Shown here one piece after another: positions 48,961-58,943 of a stretch of 64,000 bases of DNA. Each line of letters begins with the position of its first letter. Position 1 is the stretch's first letter. The translations under genes and the position numbers were made by a program. The stretch covers positions 558,001 to 622,000 of the forward strand of contig CP025326.1 of NCBI GenBank assembly GCA_004014935.1. Direction: 5' to 3'. The notes beneath the pieces are model-generated. The model saw nothing but the letters and a program-made list of their open reading frames with translations. It did no database searches and was not told where the DNA came from. The DNA comes from Saccharomycopsis malanga (lineage: Eukaryota > Ascomycota > Saccharomycetes > Ascoideales > Saccharomycopsidaceae).

Positions 48961-51180
48961 TTAGCTGTTTTTTCTGGAATTTATCAACTTTATATACAAA
49001 CCCAAGGCTTTACAAGGAAAAATAAACTTGTAATTTGGATATTCGATTGCACAGGAGTGGTTAAACACGCCCTCGACGCCATTTGAGGACCATTCACCGT
49101 TGGGCAGCTGCTGGAGTACCAAGAAGCGAATGCCCTTTTCGATGGTGGGGATGTGGGGGTATTCTGCGTAAAGCAAGGCTAGAACGGCCCAGGCGGTCTG
49201 GACTACGAGGGAACCGGCGTCACTGTCGACGTAGGTGTGAGTCTCGCAGCTTTTCATGCTTTCGCCCCACCCCCCGTCCTGCAACTGCCGGGAAACCAAG
49301 AAATCGCAGCCTTTCTGCACAGCAGGGTCGTTGGAGTACGTCAAGCCGACGCTGTGGAACGCCTCGAGGGCAAACATGGCTGCATACGTGAAGCAGACGC
49401 CCCAGCAGCCGTACCACGACCCGTCGCCATTCTGGGCCTTTCTGATGTACTGCACTGCTCTGTCGATGGCTGCAGCCACATCAGCACGTCTGTATGCATA
49501 GTGCTGCGTGAAATACGTCAAGCCAAGCACTGCAGAGTCTGTACACTCCACATACGGATACTCCACCATGATGTTGCCAAACACCTCGGCCGGGTTGATT
49601 TTCTCCAACAAGGGGGTTGCCCGGATCGTTTCGTAGGTGGCAAAGGAGCCATAGTGGAAGCTGCCGAGGTTCTGGAGCGACAAGAGCACGTCGATTCCTG
49701 CAAAAAGAAGCGACTCGTCCACCAAGGGCTGTGCCTTGCGTCTGTACTTGGGATGCTGCGTCACCATGACAATGGCCTTGATGGCCTCTGCCGTGCAGTC
49801 GCTTACAGTGTACCCCTGACTCTTGGTCGAATAGGGAAAGGCGCCCTTTCGTTTGTCCCGGTACGACCCTTCAACACAGTCCGTAGTGAACTGCGACCTC
49901 ACCAAAAACCCAAAACATCCCAACACCACCTGTTCAAACTCTTCGAGATCTGCAAGCCCAGACACCACGAGGCACTGCAATGCAAAGCTGACGTCCCACA
50001 CCTGGCCCCCATTGGTACCCATGACACACATTCCTTGCTTTCCTAGAAAGAGAACATGCTGAAAACCAGCCATAAACTGACGGAATAGCCCCGAGCCACT
50101 CCCATGTTGGGACAACTCCACGCATGCATTAAACGCATATGACACGGGAGCGATGCATAGCCCCGCAGTGTTCTGCACCTCGCGCCCAATTAGGTCATAA
50201 ACCCGCTGTTCCGCATATCGCGCAAGCCACCGCGGACGCACCCATTTGTTGTACATCACCATCAACGCATTCATTGCATCTAGTACCCGCGTGTGCGGGT
50301 AATACAAATCAACTGAACATACATCGTTACGATGCTTTGAAAACGCAATGCTACTGTACTCTTCAACATAAATCTCAGTACGGATCTCCCGAATAAGCTC
50401 CGTCTCAGGCCCCTGAAACTGGGTCAGATACAAATGGCTAAACGGTAGATATATTGCCCGCGTATGCACCCACCACTTACCCGGATGCACGGGGTTACCC
50501 TTATACGGCATGAGCCAAAGCTCTGGAGGCGCAGGGTTCACGCCGTCCCACTTGAAAAGATTGAGAACTGCAAGCCATGCTTTGCCCCAGTGGGGACACT
50601 GCAACGCTCCCCCAAAGGAAAGAAGCGTCCGTCGTGCCTTGACGCACACCTGATTACTTGCAGGCACCCCAAGAAGCCGGAGCGTAACATAGTTCATAAC
50701 CGTCCCAAAGCACGTGGACTTGTCCACCTCATGTAATCCCCAGCCACCATCCACCGGATGCGCCGTGTTCACAAGATAGCGTATCAACTCAATTCTAATA
50801 GGCTCTGCAATCTCTGTCCCGCTCACGTACGAAGCCACAATATATCCTATGGTCATGAACATTGGTCCCTTGTACTGCATGGGAAATATCCCACATGGTT
50901 CCTGAAGCAAGCTGAAAAACCGAGCGCCTCTGAGGAGCGTCGCATATGCTTCTTCTGCAGGCCCTTGCATGGAATTGTCTGCGTCAAGCCCTCTGTTGAC
51001 GTGGGTCATCACCTTCTGTGCCTCCTCTTCCGTCACATTGCCCAATGCATATTTGACATAAAACGACTGTTCTTGGTCCTTATTCTCAACATATTCCCAC
51101 CGAGTAGCGCCTATTTCGTCTGATATGAGCCGCCAACGCGCCGGATCCGTCTTTGCAAACCCTAATGTGTCCGAATACAT
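48961..51180 (-). CDS. ERG7: Lanosterol synthase (2,3-oxidosqualene cyclase)
   Basis: 739 residues (yeast Erg7 731). Cyclises 2,3-oxidosqualene to lanosterol in ergosterol synthesis, at the ER and lipid droplets. The catalytic acid motif DCTAEA is at 461-466 (Asp461). QW-type repeats include DGGWGLH (144-150), KGAFPYSTKSQGYTVSDCTAE, NGDGSWYGCWGVCFTYA and DGGWGESMKSCETHTYVD. Other landmarks are YKGPMFMTIGYIV, NPAEVFGNIMVEYPYVECTDS and GVFNHSCAIEYPNYKF. It aligns with yeast Erg7 from MYSDTLG on. The gene is noticeably GC-richer than its surroundings. Transcribed divergently from ABP1 across 288 bp. Confidence 0.97.
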   Translation of the reverse strand: MYSDTLGFAKTDPARWRLISDEIGATRWEYVENKDQEQSFYVKYALGNVTEEEAQKVMTHVNRGLDADNSMQGPAEEAYATLLRGARFFSLLQEPCGIFPMQYKGPMFMTIGYIVASYVSGTEIAEPIRIELIRYLVNTAHPVDGGWGLHEVDKSTCFGTVMNYVTLRLLGVPASNQVCVKARRTLLSFGGALQCPHWGKAWLAVLNLFKWDGVNPAPPELWLMPYKGNPVHPGKWWVHTRAIYLPFSHLYLTQFQGPETELIREIRTEIYVEEYSSIAFSKHRNDVCSVDLYYPHTRVLDAMNALMVMYNKWVRPRWLARYAEQRVYDLIGREVQNTAGLCIAPVSYAFNACVELSQHGSGSGLFRQFMAGFQHVLFLGKQGMCVMGTNGGQVWDVSFALQCLVVSGLADLEEFEQVVLGCFGFLVRSQFTTDCVEGSYRDKRKGAFPYSTKSQGYTVSDCTAEAIKAIVMVTQHPKYRRKAQPLVDESLLFAGIDVLLSLQNLGSFHYGSFATYETIRATPLLEKINPAEVFGNIMVEYPYVECTDSAVLGLTYFTQHYAYRRADVAAAIDRAVQYIRKAQNGDGSWYGCWGVCFTYAAMFALEAFHSVGLTYSNDPAVQKGCDFLVSRQLQDGGWGESMKSCETHTYVDSDAGSLVVQTAWAVLALLYAEYPHIPTIEKGIRFLVLQQLPNGEWSSNGVEGVFNHSCAIEYPNYKFIFPCKALGLYIKLINSRKNS

Positions 51181-51244
51181 TGCATGTGGGACACCTAGGT
51201 CACCATGCTTAACGACGCTAGATGCATTTTTTTTCTTCTCTTTT

Positions 51245-51251
51245 TATACGA
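51245..51251 (-). promoter_or_regulatory. Possible sterol response element upstream of ERG7
   Basis: TATACGA on the plus strand, i.e. TCGTATA in the ERG7 direction, 65 bp before the ERG7 ATG. TCGTATA is the core bound by Upc2/Ecm22 at yeast ERG promoters. The same heptamer is common in the SINE body of this genome, so chance cannot be excluded. Confidence 0.4.
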
Positions 51252-51468
51252 AAATGCATGCATGAAGCTTCCGTACTAACATGCAGCTAGACTACATTTC
51301 CGCACCGGCACCTGACTCTAGAAATATACTAACCGCAGCTCTATACCATGCATCACGTGCCGGACCGGAAATTAAATTGCTAATATATTGGGCAATTCCG
51401 TCACTGCCACATCATCAATGTTCCATAATCAACCAACATTCCCTAAGAACCCAATATAGCCAGCCATT

Positions 51469-53250
51469 ATGCAATCAATTGACTTTGCCACACATGGGCG
51501 TGACATTAACAATGTGTACCACAAGATCGTGACCAACGACGCGTCAGTCGCATGGGCAATCTTCTCACCTGACAAGTCCCGGTCGTATCTGCCTCTGGAG
51601 CAAGGATCCGGTGACATTAGTGAGTTTGTCAGCAACTTTTCCGAGGGCAAAGTTGAATTTGGGTTGATTCGCGTCAACCCGCCGGGCTCTGACGTTAAAA
51701 AGCTTCTCTTAGTCGGTTGGTGTCCGGACTCTGTACCAATTAAGGAAAGATCATCGTTTGCCTCGAATTTCGCCACTGTGGCCAAAACATTGCATGGCTA
51801 TCATGTGCAGGTCACTGCAAGAGACGAGGACGACTTGGATCCGCAGGAATTGTTGAAGAAAGTGAGCAATGCTGCCGGTGCCCGGTACTCTATTCAAACC
51901 GGTCAAACCGGGGCTAGACCGACGACCGGCCGGTTGAACAAACCGGTGGCACCAAAGCCGGTGGTAGCCAAACCGGTGGCACCAAAGCCGGTGGTAGTCA
52001 AACCGGTGGTAGCGTCGACTGATGATGATGATGATGGATGGGGTGGTGCAGAGGCAGTTGTAGAACGTGATTTGACCAAAAAACCGTTAGAAACCGTGGC
52101 TCCTGCTTGGAAACCAATTGGAAAAGTGGATGTTGACGAACTAAGAAAGACCAGCGTCAAACCTGCCAAGATTATTCCAAAAGAGGTGGAGTCGGAAAAG
52201 GCTGTTCCGGAGGTCGGTAAGTCGGAACACAGCGATTCCGACTTGGATGAAGAAGAGCGAGCATTTAGAGAAAAGAGAAAGCTTTTCAACAATCCAGCGC
52301 CGGTTGAAACACCTTCTAAACCGGTTTCTATTGTATCCAACAAGTTTAACAAGTTTAGACCGGTTGCTGCGTCCAGACCTGGTACCAAGTTACCATTGCC
52401 GTATGGATTTGACAATTCCAAGGACAAGTTGGTTGGAGGAGCCAACAGAAACTTTGGTGCGGAAAATGGAAAAACGCCAGCACAAATATGGGCTGAAAAG
52501 CATGGTAAATACGACTCTTCAGCTTCTCCAGAGCCGCCAGTTGCTGAATTGGCTAATAAGCTTAAAGATAGTACGATTGAGGAAGAAAAGAAAATTCCAG
52601 CAGTTTCTAGTTCTGTTCCTAGTCTTCCAACTAGAAATCTTCCACCACCTCCATCCAACGTGCAGTCAAAAGAAATTAAACCGGTTGAAGAACCGGCTAA
52701 AGAACCGGTCAAACAACCGATTGAAGAACCGGTTGAAGAACCAATTGAAAAACCAGTTGAAAAACCAATTGAAGAACCAATTGAAAAACCAGTTGAAAAA
52801 CCAATTGAGAAACCAATTGAAGAAACCAAACCAATTGAATTTAAACAATCTACAGAAAATGTTACTGCAATTGCACAATTTGATTATGAAAAAGCAGATG
52901 AAGACGAAATATCATTAAAAGAAGAAGAGTTGATTACTGAGATTGTGTTTGAAAGTGAAGATTGGTGGATTGGTAAAAATTCCTCTGGAAAAGTAGGACA
53001 ATTTCCAGCAAATTTTGTTAAATTGACAACTGAAGAACCAGAAGAGGTTGCCAAGCCCGAATTTCCAGCTCATACTGGAAAACTGGCTGTAGCAGAGTAT
53101 GATTACGAAGCCGAGGAAGACAATGAGTTGAGTTTCAAGGAAGGAGACGTTATAACTGACGTTTACGAGGCGTACGATGATTGGTGGCTTGGTACCTTTA
53201 AAGGAGAGCGTAAATTGCTCCCAAGCAATTATGTCACTTTGCAAGATTGA
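51469..53250 (+). CDS. ABP1: Actin-binding protein Abp1 with two SH3 domains
   Basis: 593 residues (yeast Abp1 592). The ADF-homology domain occupies about 1-140 (DFATHGRDINNVYHKIV, PPGSDVKKLLLVGWCPDS, GYHVQVTARDEDDLDP, NAAGARYSIQ). A Pro/Lys/Glu-rich middle follows, with PKPVVAKPVAPKPVV repeats near 163-180 and a run of EEPVEKPIEEP units near 405-455. Two SH3 domains end the protein: about 463-522 (AIAQFDYEKADEDEISL, DWWIGK, FPANFVKL) and 535-593 (AVAEYDYEAEEDNELSF, DWWLG, LPSNYVTL). Yeast Abp1 has one SH3. It acts at cortical actin patches, activating Arp2/3 and recruiting Ark1 and Srv2. Confidence 0.95.
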   Translation: MQSIDFATHGRDINNVYHKIVTNDASVAWAIFSPDKSRSYLPLEQGSGDISEFVSNFSEGKVEFGLIRVNPPGSDVKKLLLVGWCPDSVPIKERSSFASNFATVAKTLHGYHVQVTARDEDDLDPQELLKKVSNAAGARYSIQTGQTGARPTTGRLNKPVAPKPVVAKPVAPKPVVVKPVVASTDDDDDGWGGAEAVVERDLTKKPLETVAPAWKPIGKVDVDELRKTSVKPAKIIPKEVESEKAVPEVGKSEHSDSDLDEEERAFREKRKLFNNPAPVETPSKPVSIVSNKFNKFRPVAASRPGTKLPLPYGFDNSKDKLVGGANRNFGAENGKTPAQIWAEKHGKYDSSASPEPPVAELANKLKDSTIEEEKKIPAVSSSVPSLPTRNLPPPPSNVQSKEIKPVEEPAKEPVKQPIEEPVEEPIEKPVEKPIEEPIEKPVEKPIEKPIEETKPIEFKQSTENVTAIAQFDYEKADEDEISLKEEELITEIVFESEDWWIGKNSSGKVGQFPANFVKLTTEEPEEVAKPEFPAHTGKLAVAEYDYEAEEDNELSFKEGDVITDVYEAYDDWWLGTFKGERKLLPSNYVTLQD

Positions 53251-53459
53251 TTGGGATGTTTACTATAGGATATATTTTGAATACAAATGTTTAAAAGTTG
53301 TTTGGAACAAGTATTGATGATAAATGTAGCTTGCTGGTTGCCTTGCGAAGCGGATTCAACTTGATAATATTCAACAATAGAATTATAAACAAATGGCATG
53401 ACAATTCTAGGCTAAAAAGATTGATTTCATCTGTAAAGTGATTCTCAAATAATAAATAC

Positions 53460-53570
53460 TATCTTATATTTCAAGCCCAGTACATGTTAATAATAATAAA
53501 TAATATCATATATCTCAAGCACAGTACATGTTAGTTTCTTATAACCCGCTAAAAAGACTTTGTAAATGGT
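53460..53570 (-). mobile_element. SINE 3' ends, two in tandem
   Basis: CTTATATTTCAAGCCCAGTAC at 53463 and CATATATCTCAAGCACAGTAC at 53507, the second followed by decayed body sequence (ATGTTAGTTTCTTATAACC). Confidence 0.65.
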
Positions 53571-53599
53571 GAAAATCTCAAACATTTTTAATTCAGTCA

Positions 53600-55075
53600 A
53601 TTGCTTTAATTTTCTTTTGTAAAACAGATGACTAGAGCATTTATTCCTTTGACACTTGGCCTTCTTGTTTCATTTTTTGAGTCTTATTGGCTCGATGTAT
53701 CAGTGAGTACCCACAGCCACTTGGTTTGATATAATTACTGGTCTACAGTATGGTCTCAAACCTTTGATCACCTATTTAGATATTTCACCTTTCTAAGCAC
53801 TATTTAGGACTCTAATCCCTCCTTCATTTTAGACTTTTTTTGTCCTTTTATATAACCAGCTATTAATTTCCGTTCAATTCAACTCCATATTAATTTTACA
53901 CTCAAATATTGTATACAATAGATATTAACATATTTAACAATAACTATCAGAATATATAACAAATTATAATAATAAGATCTTATACTTCGAGCCCAGTAAA
54001 TAGCAGTTTCAACACTCAAACTAAAACTTGTAATTTTTTGGAAAAGAAAGTTGTCAAAGTTTATCACCGATTCGAAGTCAATATACAACTTTCGTAAGAA
54101 TGTAATAAACAAAATTAAAAACTAGAACAGAGGAAAAACAAAATACCAAAGCCAAAGTAACATTAGAACATTTGCAAGTTTAAGTTGAGTAGGAATGAAA
54201 CCTCTTCAAAAAGAACTCTCCTGAACAGAGGTATAAAGCTTATTATTAAGTAAAAGTTTTTCTGAGAACTTACATTATACGGTACTTTGTTAGCTCTAAA
54301 AATACGCGTTTCTTTGAAATAAAAAATTATTTAAACCCTAGATGAAAACAAGAATAAACTTTTAAGCAGATAAACACCATGAAATAACGTTAAAAAATGA
54401 AGGGAGTCTCTCTGAGGGTTGGAAAAAACGTTTTCAATAAATAATGTGTTGGTTTCAACAAAATAGTACTTTCTCAGTATAAAAAGTTTTATAAAAGCCA
54501 TACCTCAAAAAAAAGTACATCATATAAAACTCGATAATTTAAAGAGTACGCAAGTATCATTTTTGTATGATTTGGTTTGCTGTAAAGACTCTAGTATCAC
54601 ATTTGAAAGAATTAACTTTTTGTCAAAATTGACAATTTTCCGTTATATCAAATATATACGCACATTTCTGAGACTTGTTATTATAAATAGTATTATAACA
54701 TTTTGAAAAAATTCAGGATGTTATTATACTTTTTTTCATCTCAAAAAAACCTGTATAGTACTGATTTATTTCAATAAAACGATTATTGATTACTCCAAAA
54801 CGACGAGAGCGCGAATCGAGTACCAAAACCCCAAGTGAGGAACGCCACACTTGTTTTTCTGCACTATTCTGCACTATTCTGCACTATTTTGTGTGGCGCA
54901 TGGCATAACCAACTTGGCCACCTGGCAATAGTAAGGCATATAGGCATATTTCAGTTGAAAAGAGATATATCTTTACTTTTCAAGAGTATATTTTTGATAT
55001 GCCAAATGTATATAAGCGGAGATGAAAGTATTATTGGGTAATCTACGAGAGATATTGCGCCTTTTATCAGTTTGT
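53600..55075 (-). repeat. tRNA-Thr-like interspersed repeat, copy R9 (long)
   Basis: Inverted counterpart of R5. The outer part at 53630-53985 contains GAGTCTTATTGGCTCGATG and CAGTGAGTACCCACAG; SINE tail remnant at 53985-54015; body 54050-54790; tRNA-like part 54790-54930 with three decamers; 5' segment GAGATATTGCGCCTTTTATC at 55050. Confidence 0.75.
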
Positions 55076-55084
55076 CGATGAGAT

Positions 55085-55215
55085 CAGTATAATATTATAT
55101 ATTTCAAGCCCAGTACATATAAGTTTCGTATATAATAGCTATATCTGAGAGAGTTGGTAAAACCCAATCATGTCTTTTTGATCATAGTTGGTTTACCCGT
55201 CTCCCTGTTGGGGAT
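55085..55215 (-). mobile_element. SINE copy, head missing
   Basis: ATATTTCAAGCCCAGTACATA, AGTTTCGTATATAATAGC, GGTAAAACCCAATCATGTC, GATCATAGTTGGTTTACCCG. Nearly identical to the copy at 16545-16660, including the ATAATAGCTATATCTGA variant and the junction with its R element. Confidence 0.75.
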
Positions 55216-55631
55216 TTTGCATGACAATACATGAGAAGCCCCAACTTTGGGCCGACGATATTTACATCAATATTTCACCTATGCTACTAAAAACGTATTA
55301 TATCAAACAAGCTTTTTTCAATCTACAAGGATACTTAAAAAACACTCAAAAAACGCCACTCCTTTTTAAGAAAACTCGGAGTTTCTTACATAAACACATT
55401 AAAACACCCTCCTTCTCTTCCTCCCCAAATTGAACTGTCAACAATCTGAAAAACCTTGCTTATTACCAGGGTTTTACCCACAAATCGTAACCAAATTTCT
55501 AGCCTCTGACGGTGGTTATACCAAAGTGGGGTAAGGGTAACCCCACCAAAAGTGGTGATAAAGAGGATGCAAATGGCAGATAATGGCGTATAAACAAACA
55601 ATCAAGTGATTAGAAGCGCTGAAAAGGAGCA

Positions 55632-56621
55632 ATGTCGTTTGGGCCTGGTGTAAAATGTTTAGCGTACCATGGGCCGCTTCTCTATGAGGCCAAAGTGCTC
55701 AAGGCTTACGAGCCGAAGACGCGGAAGATCCGGACAAAAGACGGGGAGAAACCGATGGGAAACACCGCTATTCCGGGGTCTCTCCAGGAGCAAATAGCGT
55801 ACTATATCCATTACAAAGGGTGGAAGGCGACGTGGGACGAATGGGTGGGCAAGGACAGGGTCCTAGAGCTCAACCAGGAGAATATCCAGTTGCAGAAGCA
55901 TTTGAAAGACACGATATTGTCTTCGCTCAAAGACAGCAATGGAGTGAAGCGTGAAAACGGCCTGGATGGCGGCGATCCGAAGCGGATTGCGTCCAAACAC
56001 CAGGACACCCCGGAAGTGGAGCCTAAATCACACGTAGGAAGAAGAAAAAGAGGCCACGACGACGTAGAGAAACCCGAGGATTACTACAAGAAGCCGGAAA
56101 TCCAGCTTCTGTTGGCTGCCAGACTCAAAGCTAGACTCGTAAACGACTGGGAGTGTGTCACGAAGAACCACCAGTTGGTTCCGTTGCCGCGGAATCCAAA
56201 CGTCATCCAAATCCTTGGCCAGTTCCATGACTATTTTGTAGACCAGCACGACAAGCAGTTGTCTTCTGTCGAAAACGAGGTGCTCCAAGAGGTTCTCAGC
56301 GGCCTCAGAATCTATTTCGACAGCGCATTGGGCCACATATTGCTCTATCGCTTCGAACGCCAGCAGTATAAAGACATAATACACGATAAAGCATACAAGG
56401 ATCTTCTGCCTAGCGAAATCTACGGTGCCGAGCATCTTTTGCGCTTGCTAAGCTGTCTCCCCGGCCTTATAGCCCAAACCAGTATGGACCAGCAAAGCAT
56501 TGGTGTCTTAAAACAGCATCTAGAGGTCCTCGTCCAGTTTTTACACGTTAAAGAAAACGACTTGTTTGTTGAACTGTACGAAAACACAACCCCTGCTTAT
56601 GACGCTCTCTCAAGGTCGTGA
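55632..56621 (+). CDS. EAF3: MRG-family chromatin protein Eaf3
   Basis: 329 residues (yeast Eaf3 401; shorter linker). The chromo-barrel domain at about 5-85 shows VKCLAYHGPLLYEAKVLK, YYIHYKGWKATWDEWVG and aromatic cage residues that bind H3K36me. A charged linker follows, then the MRG domain from about 155 (IQLLAARL-type start, LVNDWECVTKNHQLVPLP, LRIYFDSALGHILLYRFERQQY, IYGAEHLLRLLSCLPGLI). Eaf3 is a subunit of both NuA4 histone acetyltransferase and Rpd3S deacetylase. The ATG at 55632 starts the conserved region at once. Confidence 0.95.
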   Translation: MSFGPGVKCLAYHGPLLYEAKVLKAYEPKTRKIRTKDGEKPMGNTAIPGSLQEQIAYYIHYKGWKATWDEWVGKDRVLELNQENIQLQKHLKDTILSSLKDSNGVKRENGLDGGDPKRIASKHQDTPEVEPKSHVGRRKRGHDDVEKPEDYYKKPEIQLLLAARLKARLVNDWECVTKNHQLVPLPRNPNVIQILGQFHDYFVDQHDKQLSSVENEVLQEVLSGLRIYFDSALGHILLYRFERQQYKDIIHDKAYKDLLPSEIYGAEHLLRLLSCLPGLIAQTSMDQQSIGVLKQHLEVLVQFLHVKENDLFVELYENTTPAYDALSRS

Positions 56622-57167
56622 TTCTATGCAAACTTGTATTGTCAGTTTTACATTGTAATAATATACAAATATGATTAGTATTGGATATTCTATGGTGACT
56701 GTAGAAAATTAACCTCACAGGACAGGTTGATAAATTGATGAGAATTATAATAAAATGTGTTTGCCATATAAAAAGTGTTCTAATAAAACAATAGAAAAAG
56801 TATAAAATTAAGAAGAATTAAAATTCTTAAAGAGTCATTAAAACAGAAAGATGTCTAAAAGGGCAATAAAAGACTATAGACCACTATGTGATCGTAATCC
56901 CAAATGTCAATGGCTTGAGTATTGCTTGATAAATCTAACAAATAAGAATCTGTAAATAAAATAAGGAGTGCTAAATGAGCAACGGTAAGAGACAATAGAA
57001 TAAGGCAGCTCAAGATATCTTGACCATCACACCATAGGATTAAAAGCATATAGAAGCTTACCACCAAACTCAATAATTCGAATTACTAGTTTGCTAAAAA
57101 CTTGCAATAAAAAAAATTAGTTCAGTAATTATTTTTTCAAATTGGTCCTGATTAAACAGCTTGCTCA

Positions 57168-57300
57168 GCCACTGGGCAGGCTTATAAAGTTATCTTGGAA
57201 AACAGAAAGACGCGACTGGATATTTAGTGGATACTTATGCTGGATATTTTAATGGATAGTTATTGAGGGCTTGAAATATATAATATTATCATTATTACAA
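57168..57300 (+). mobile_element. SINE, strongly deleted
   Basis: CCACTGGGCAGGCTTATAAAG head remnant, a decayed module, then GGGCTTGAAATATATAATATT and tail. Body missing. Confidence 0.55.
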
Positions 57301-57339
57301 GTGTTAGCTCATTTTTGATAAAAACTACAATAAAAAGTG

Positions 57340-57480
57340 TTTTGATAATATCATATATTTCAAGCCCAGTACATGTCTGTTTCGTATATACTCGCTACGT
57401 CTAAAAGAACTTGGTAAAAAGCAGCGAGTAAAAGCGTCTTGATAGGAATCGAACCCGTGTTCCTGTTAAATCTTTTTTCG
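57340..57480 (-). mobile_element. SINE with B box, internal deletion
   Basis: ATATTTCAAGCCCAGTACATG, TTTCGTATATACTCGC, ACTTGGTAAAAAGCAGCG, then GGAATCGAACCCGTGTTCC (B box, minus). The central body is missing compared with 33429-33757. Confidence 0.7.
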
Positions 57481-58510
57481 GCAAAAGTTTATCACCAATT
57501 TACAGTCAATATACAATTCCATAAGAATATAAGAAAGCAAATCAGAGATTGTCTAAAAAAAACCAAGAACTAAAGTTAAACCGTTTGCAACTTTAACTTG
57601 AAAGGAATTAAAATGTTTTGAAAACGGACTTTACTAAACTGGGGTATAAAGTCTATTTATATCCACGGTACGCCTTACCGAGACCCAAAAATATACTCAA
57701 AGCATATTTCAAGCTACAATATGCAATTCTGCCAATTAGTAATGATTATTATTGAATAAAAGCTCCCCCGAGAACCTATAATAAATCATACTCTTTTCAG
57801 CTCTTGCGACACGCGTTTTTATGGAATAAAAGCTCATCAAAACGCTGGAGGAAATGAAACAAAAACTGCAAGAAGCAAACAGATATGGAATAATGTCAAG
57901 AAATAAAAGAAGTCTTTCTGGGGAGTGAGAAACACGATTTTTAACAGATTATGTGTTATTTTTGACAATTTAGTATTTCTCATTATTTAAAATTATATAA
58001 GAGACAAAGTTAAAATTAAATCCAGTGATATAAAACTCCAAGTTTTCAAGAATATGGAAATGTAATCTTTGTATGGTTTGGACTGCTGTAAAGGCTCTAG
58101 AATATGACTTACAAGAGTCAACTTTTTGCCAAAATTGACAATTTTCCGTTATATCAAATAATTAATCGAAAAATGTAAAACGTTTTGTTATAGGTAGTAC
58201 GGTAATATTGGAAAAAAATTCAAAATAATGAATAGTATTGTTTTGAATTAAAATAGTATTGGTAGTAGTGAGATAATTTGCTAAAACCTTTGATGATAAA
58301 ACGTCGACAGCGCGAATCGAGTACCAAAACGTCAAGTGAGGAACGCCACACTTGTTTTTCTGCACTATTCTGCACTATTCTGTGTGGCGCATGGTCTAAC
58401 CAACTTGGCCACCTGGCAATAGTAAGGCATATAGACATATTTTTGTCAAAAAGAGAAGCTATCTTTGCTTTTCCAAAATGTAGTTTGTCAATTAAGATGC
58501 CCGACAACTA
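57480..58510 (-). repeat. tRNA-Thr-like interspersed repeat, copy R10
   Basis: CGTTTGCAACTTTAACTTG near 57580, GGGGTATAAAGTC near 57640, GTGAGAAACACGATTTTTAAC near 57925, tRNA-like part 58295-58425 with two decamers and TGTGTGGCGCATGGTC. Confidence 0.75.
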
Positions 58511-58943
58511 AAAATGAACTATGAAGATCTTTGATTGGTTCTGAACCCAACATTCACAACATTATTCAACAAATCATCATTTTCCCCATCTGTCCATGCT
58601 TACTTTCCAACTCTTTCTTCTATATCTCTATCTGCCCATTCATCACAAAACCACTCGTCCACCTGCTCTATCAAAAAACTACCAAACAACTACATCTGCT
58701 TCACTTCTTCCATGCATGTTGGGATAGTAAGCAATATAACATTGATATTACATAAGCAAGTACTAATCCTGGCGATGAAGATTTGTAATCAAGAATTTTC
58801 AAATTCTTCGGTATGGGCATCGCCATCATGAGCGTTACAATGGGTTTTTAAGCTTAAAGAGGGATAGTTGGTTTGAAATTTCCTTAAAAGTGATATTGAG
58901 GGCATTTTCTGAGTATAGGCAAGATATTTTCCGCTGATTAGAT

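Larger units (their letters stand above)
53251..55631. other. Repeat-rich spacer; EAF3 promoter
   Basis: ABP1 3' end, SINE tails (53460-53570), R9 (53600-55075), SINE (55085-55215), then about 410 bp of EAF3 promoter containing the palindromic GGGGTAAGGGTAACCCC near 55530. Confidence 0.6.
56622..58943. other. Repeat-rich spacer; SQS1 promoter
   Basis: Unassigned AT-rich DNA at 56622-57160, SINE pieces (57168-57300, 57340-57480), R10 (57480-58510), then about 430 bp before SQS1. No gene recognised. Confidence 0.55.

Noticed and set aside
49237-50046. 269-codon plus-strand frame inside ERG7
   Set aside because: Antisense shadow of a GC-rich, fully conserved gene.
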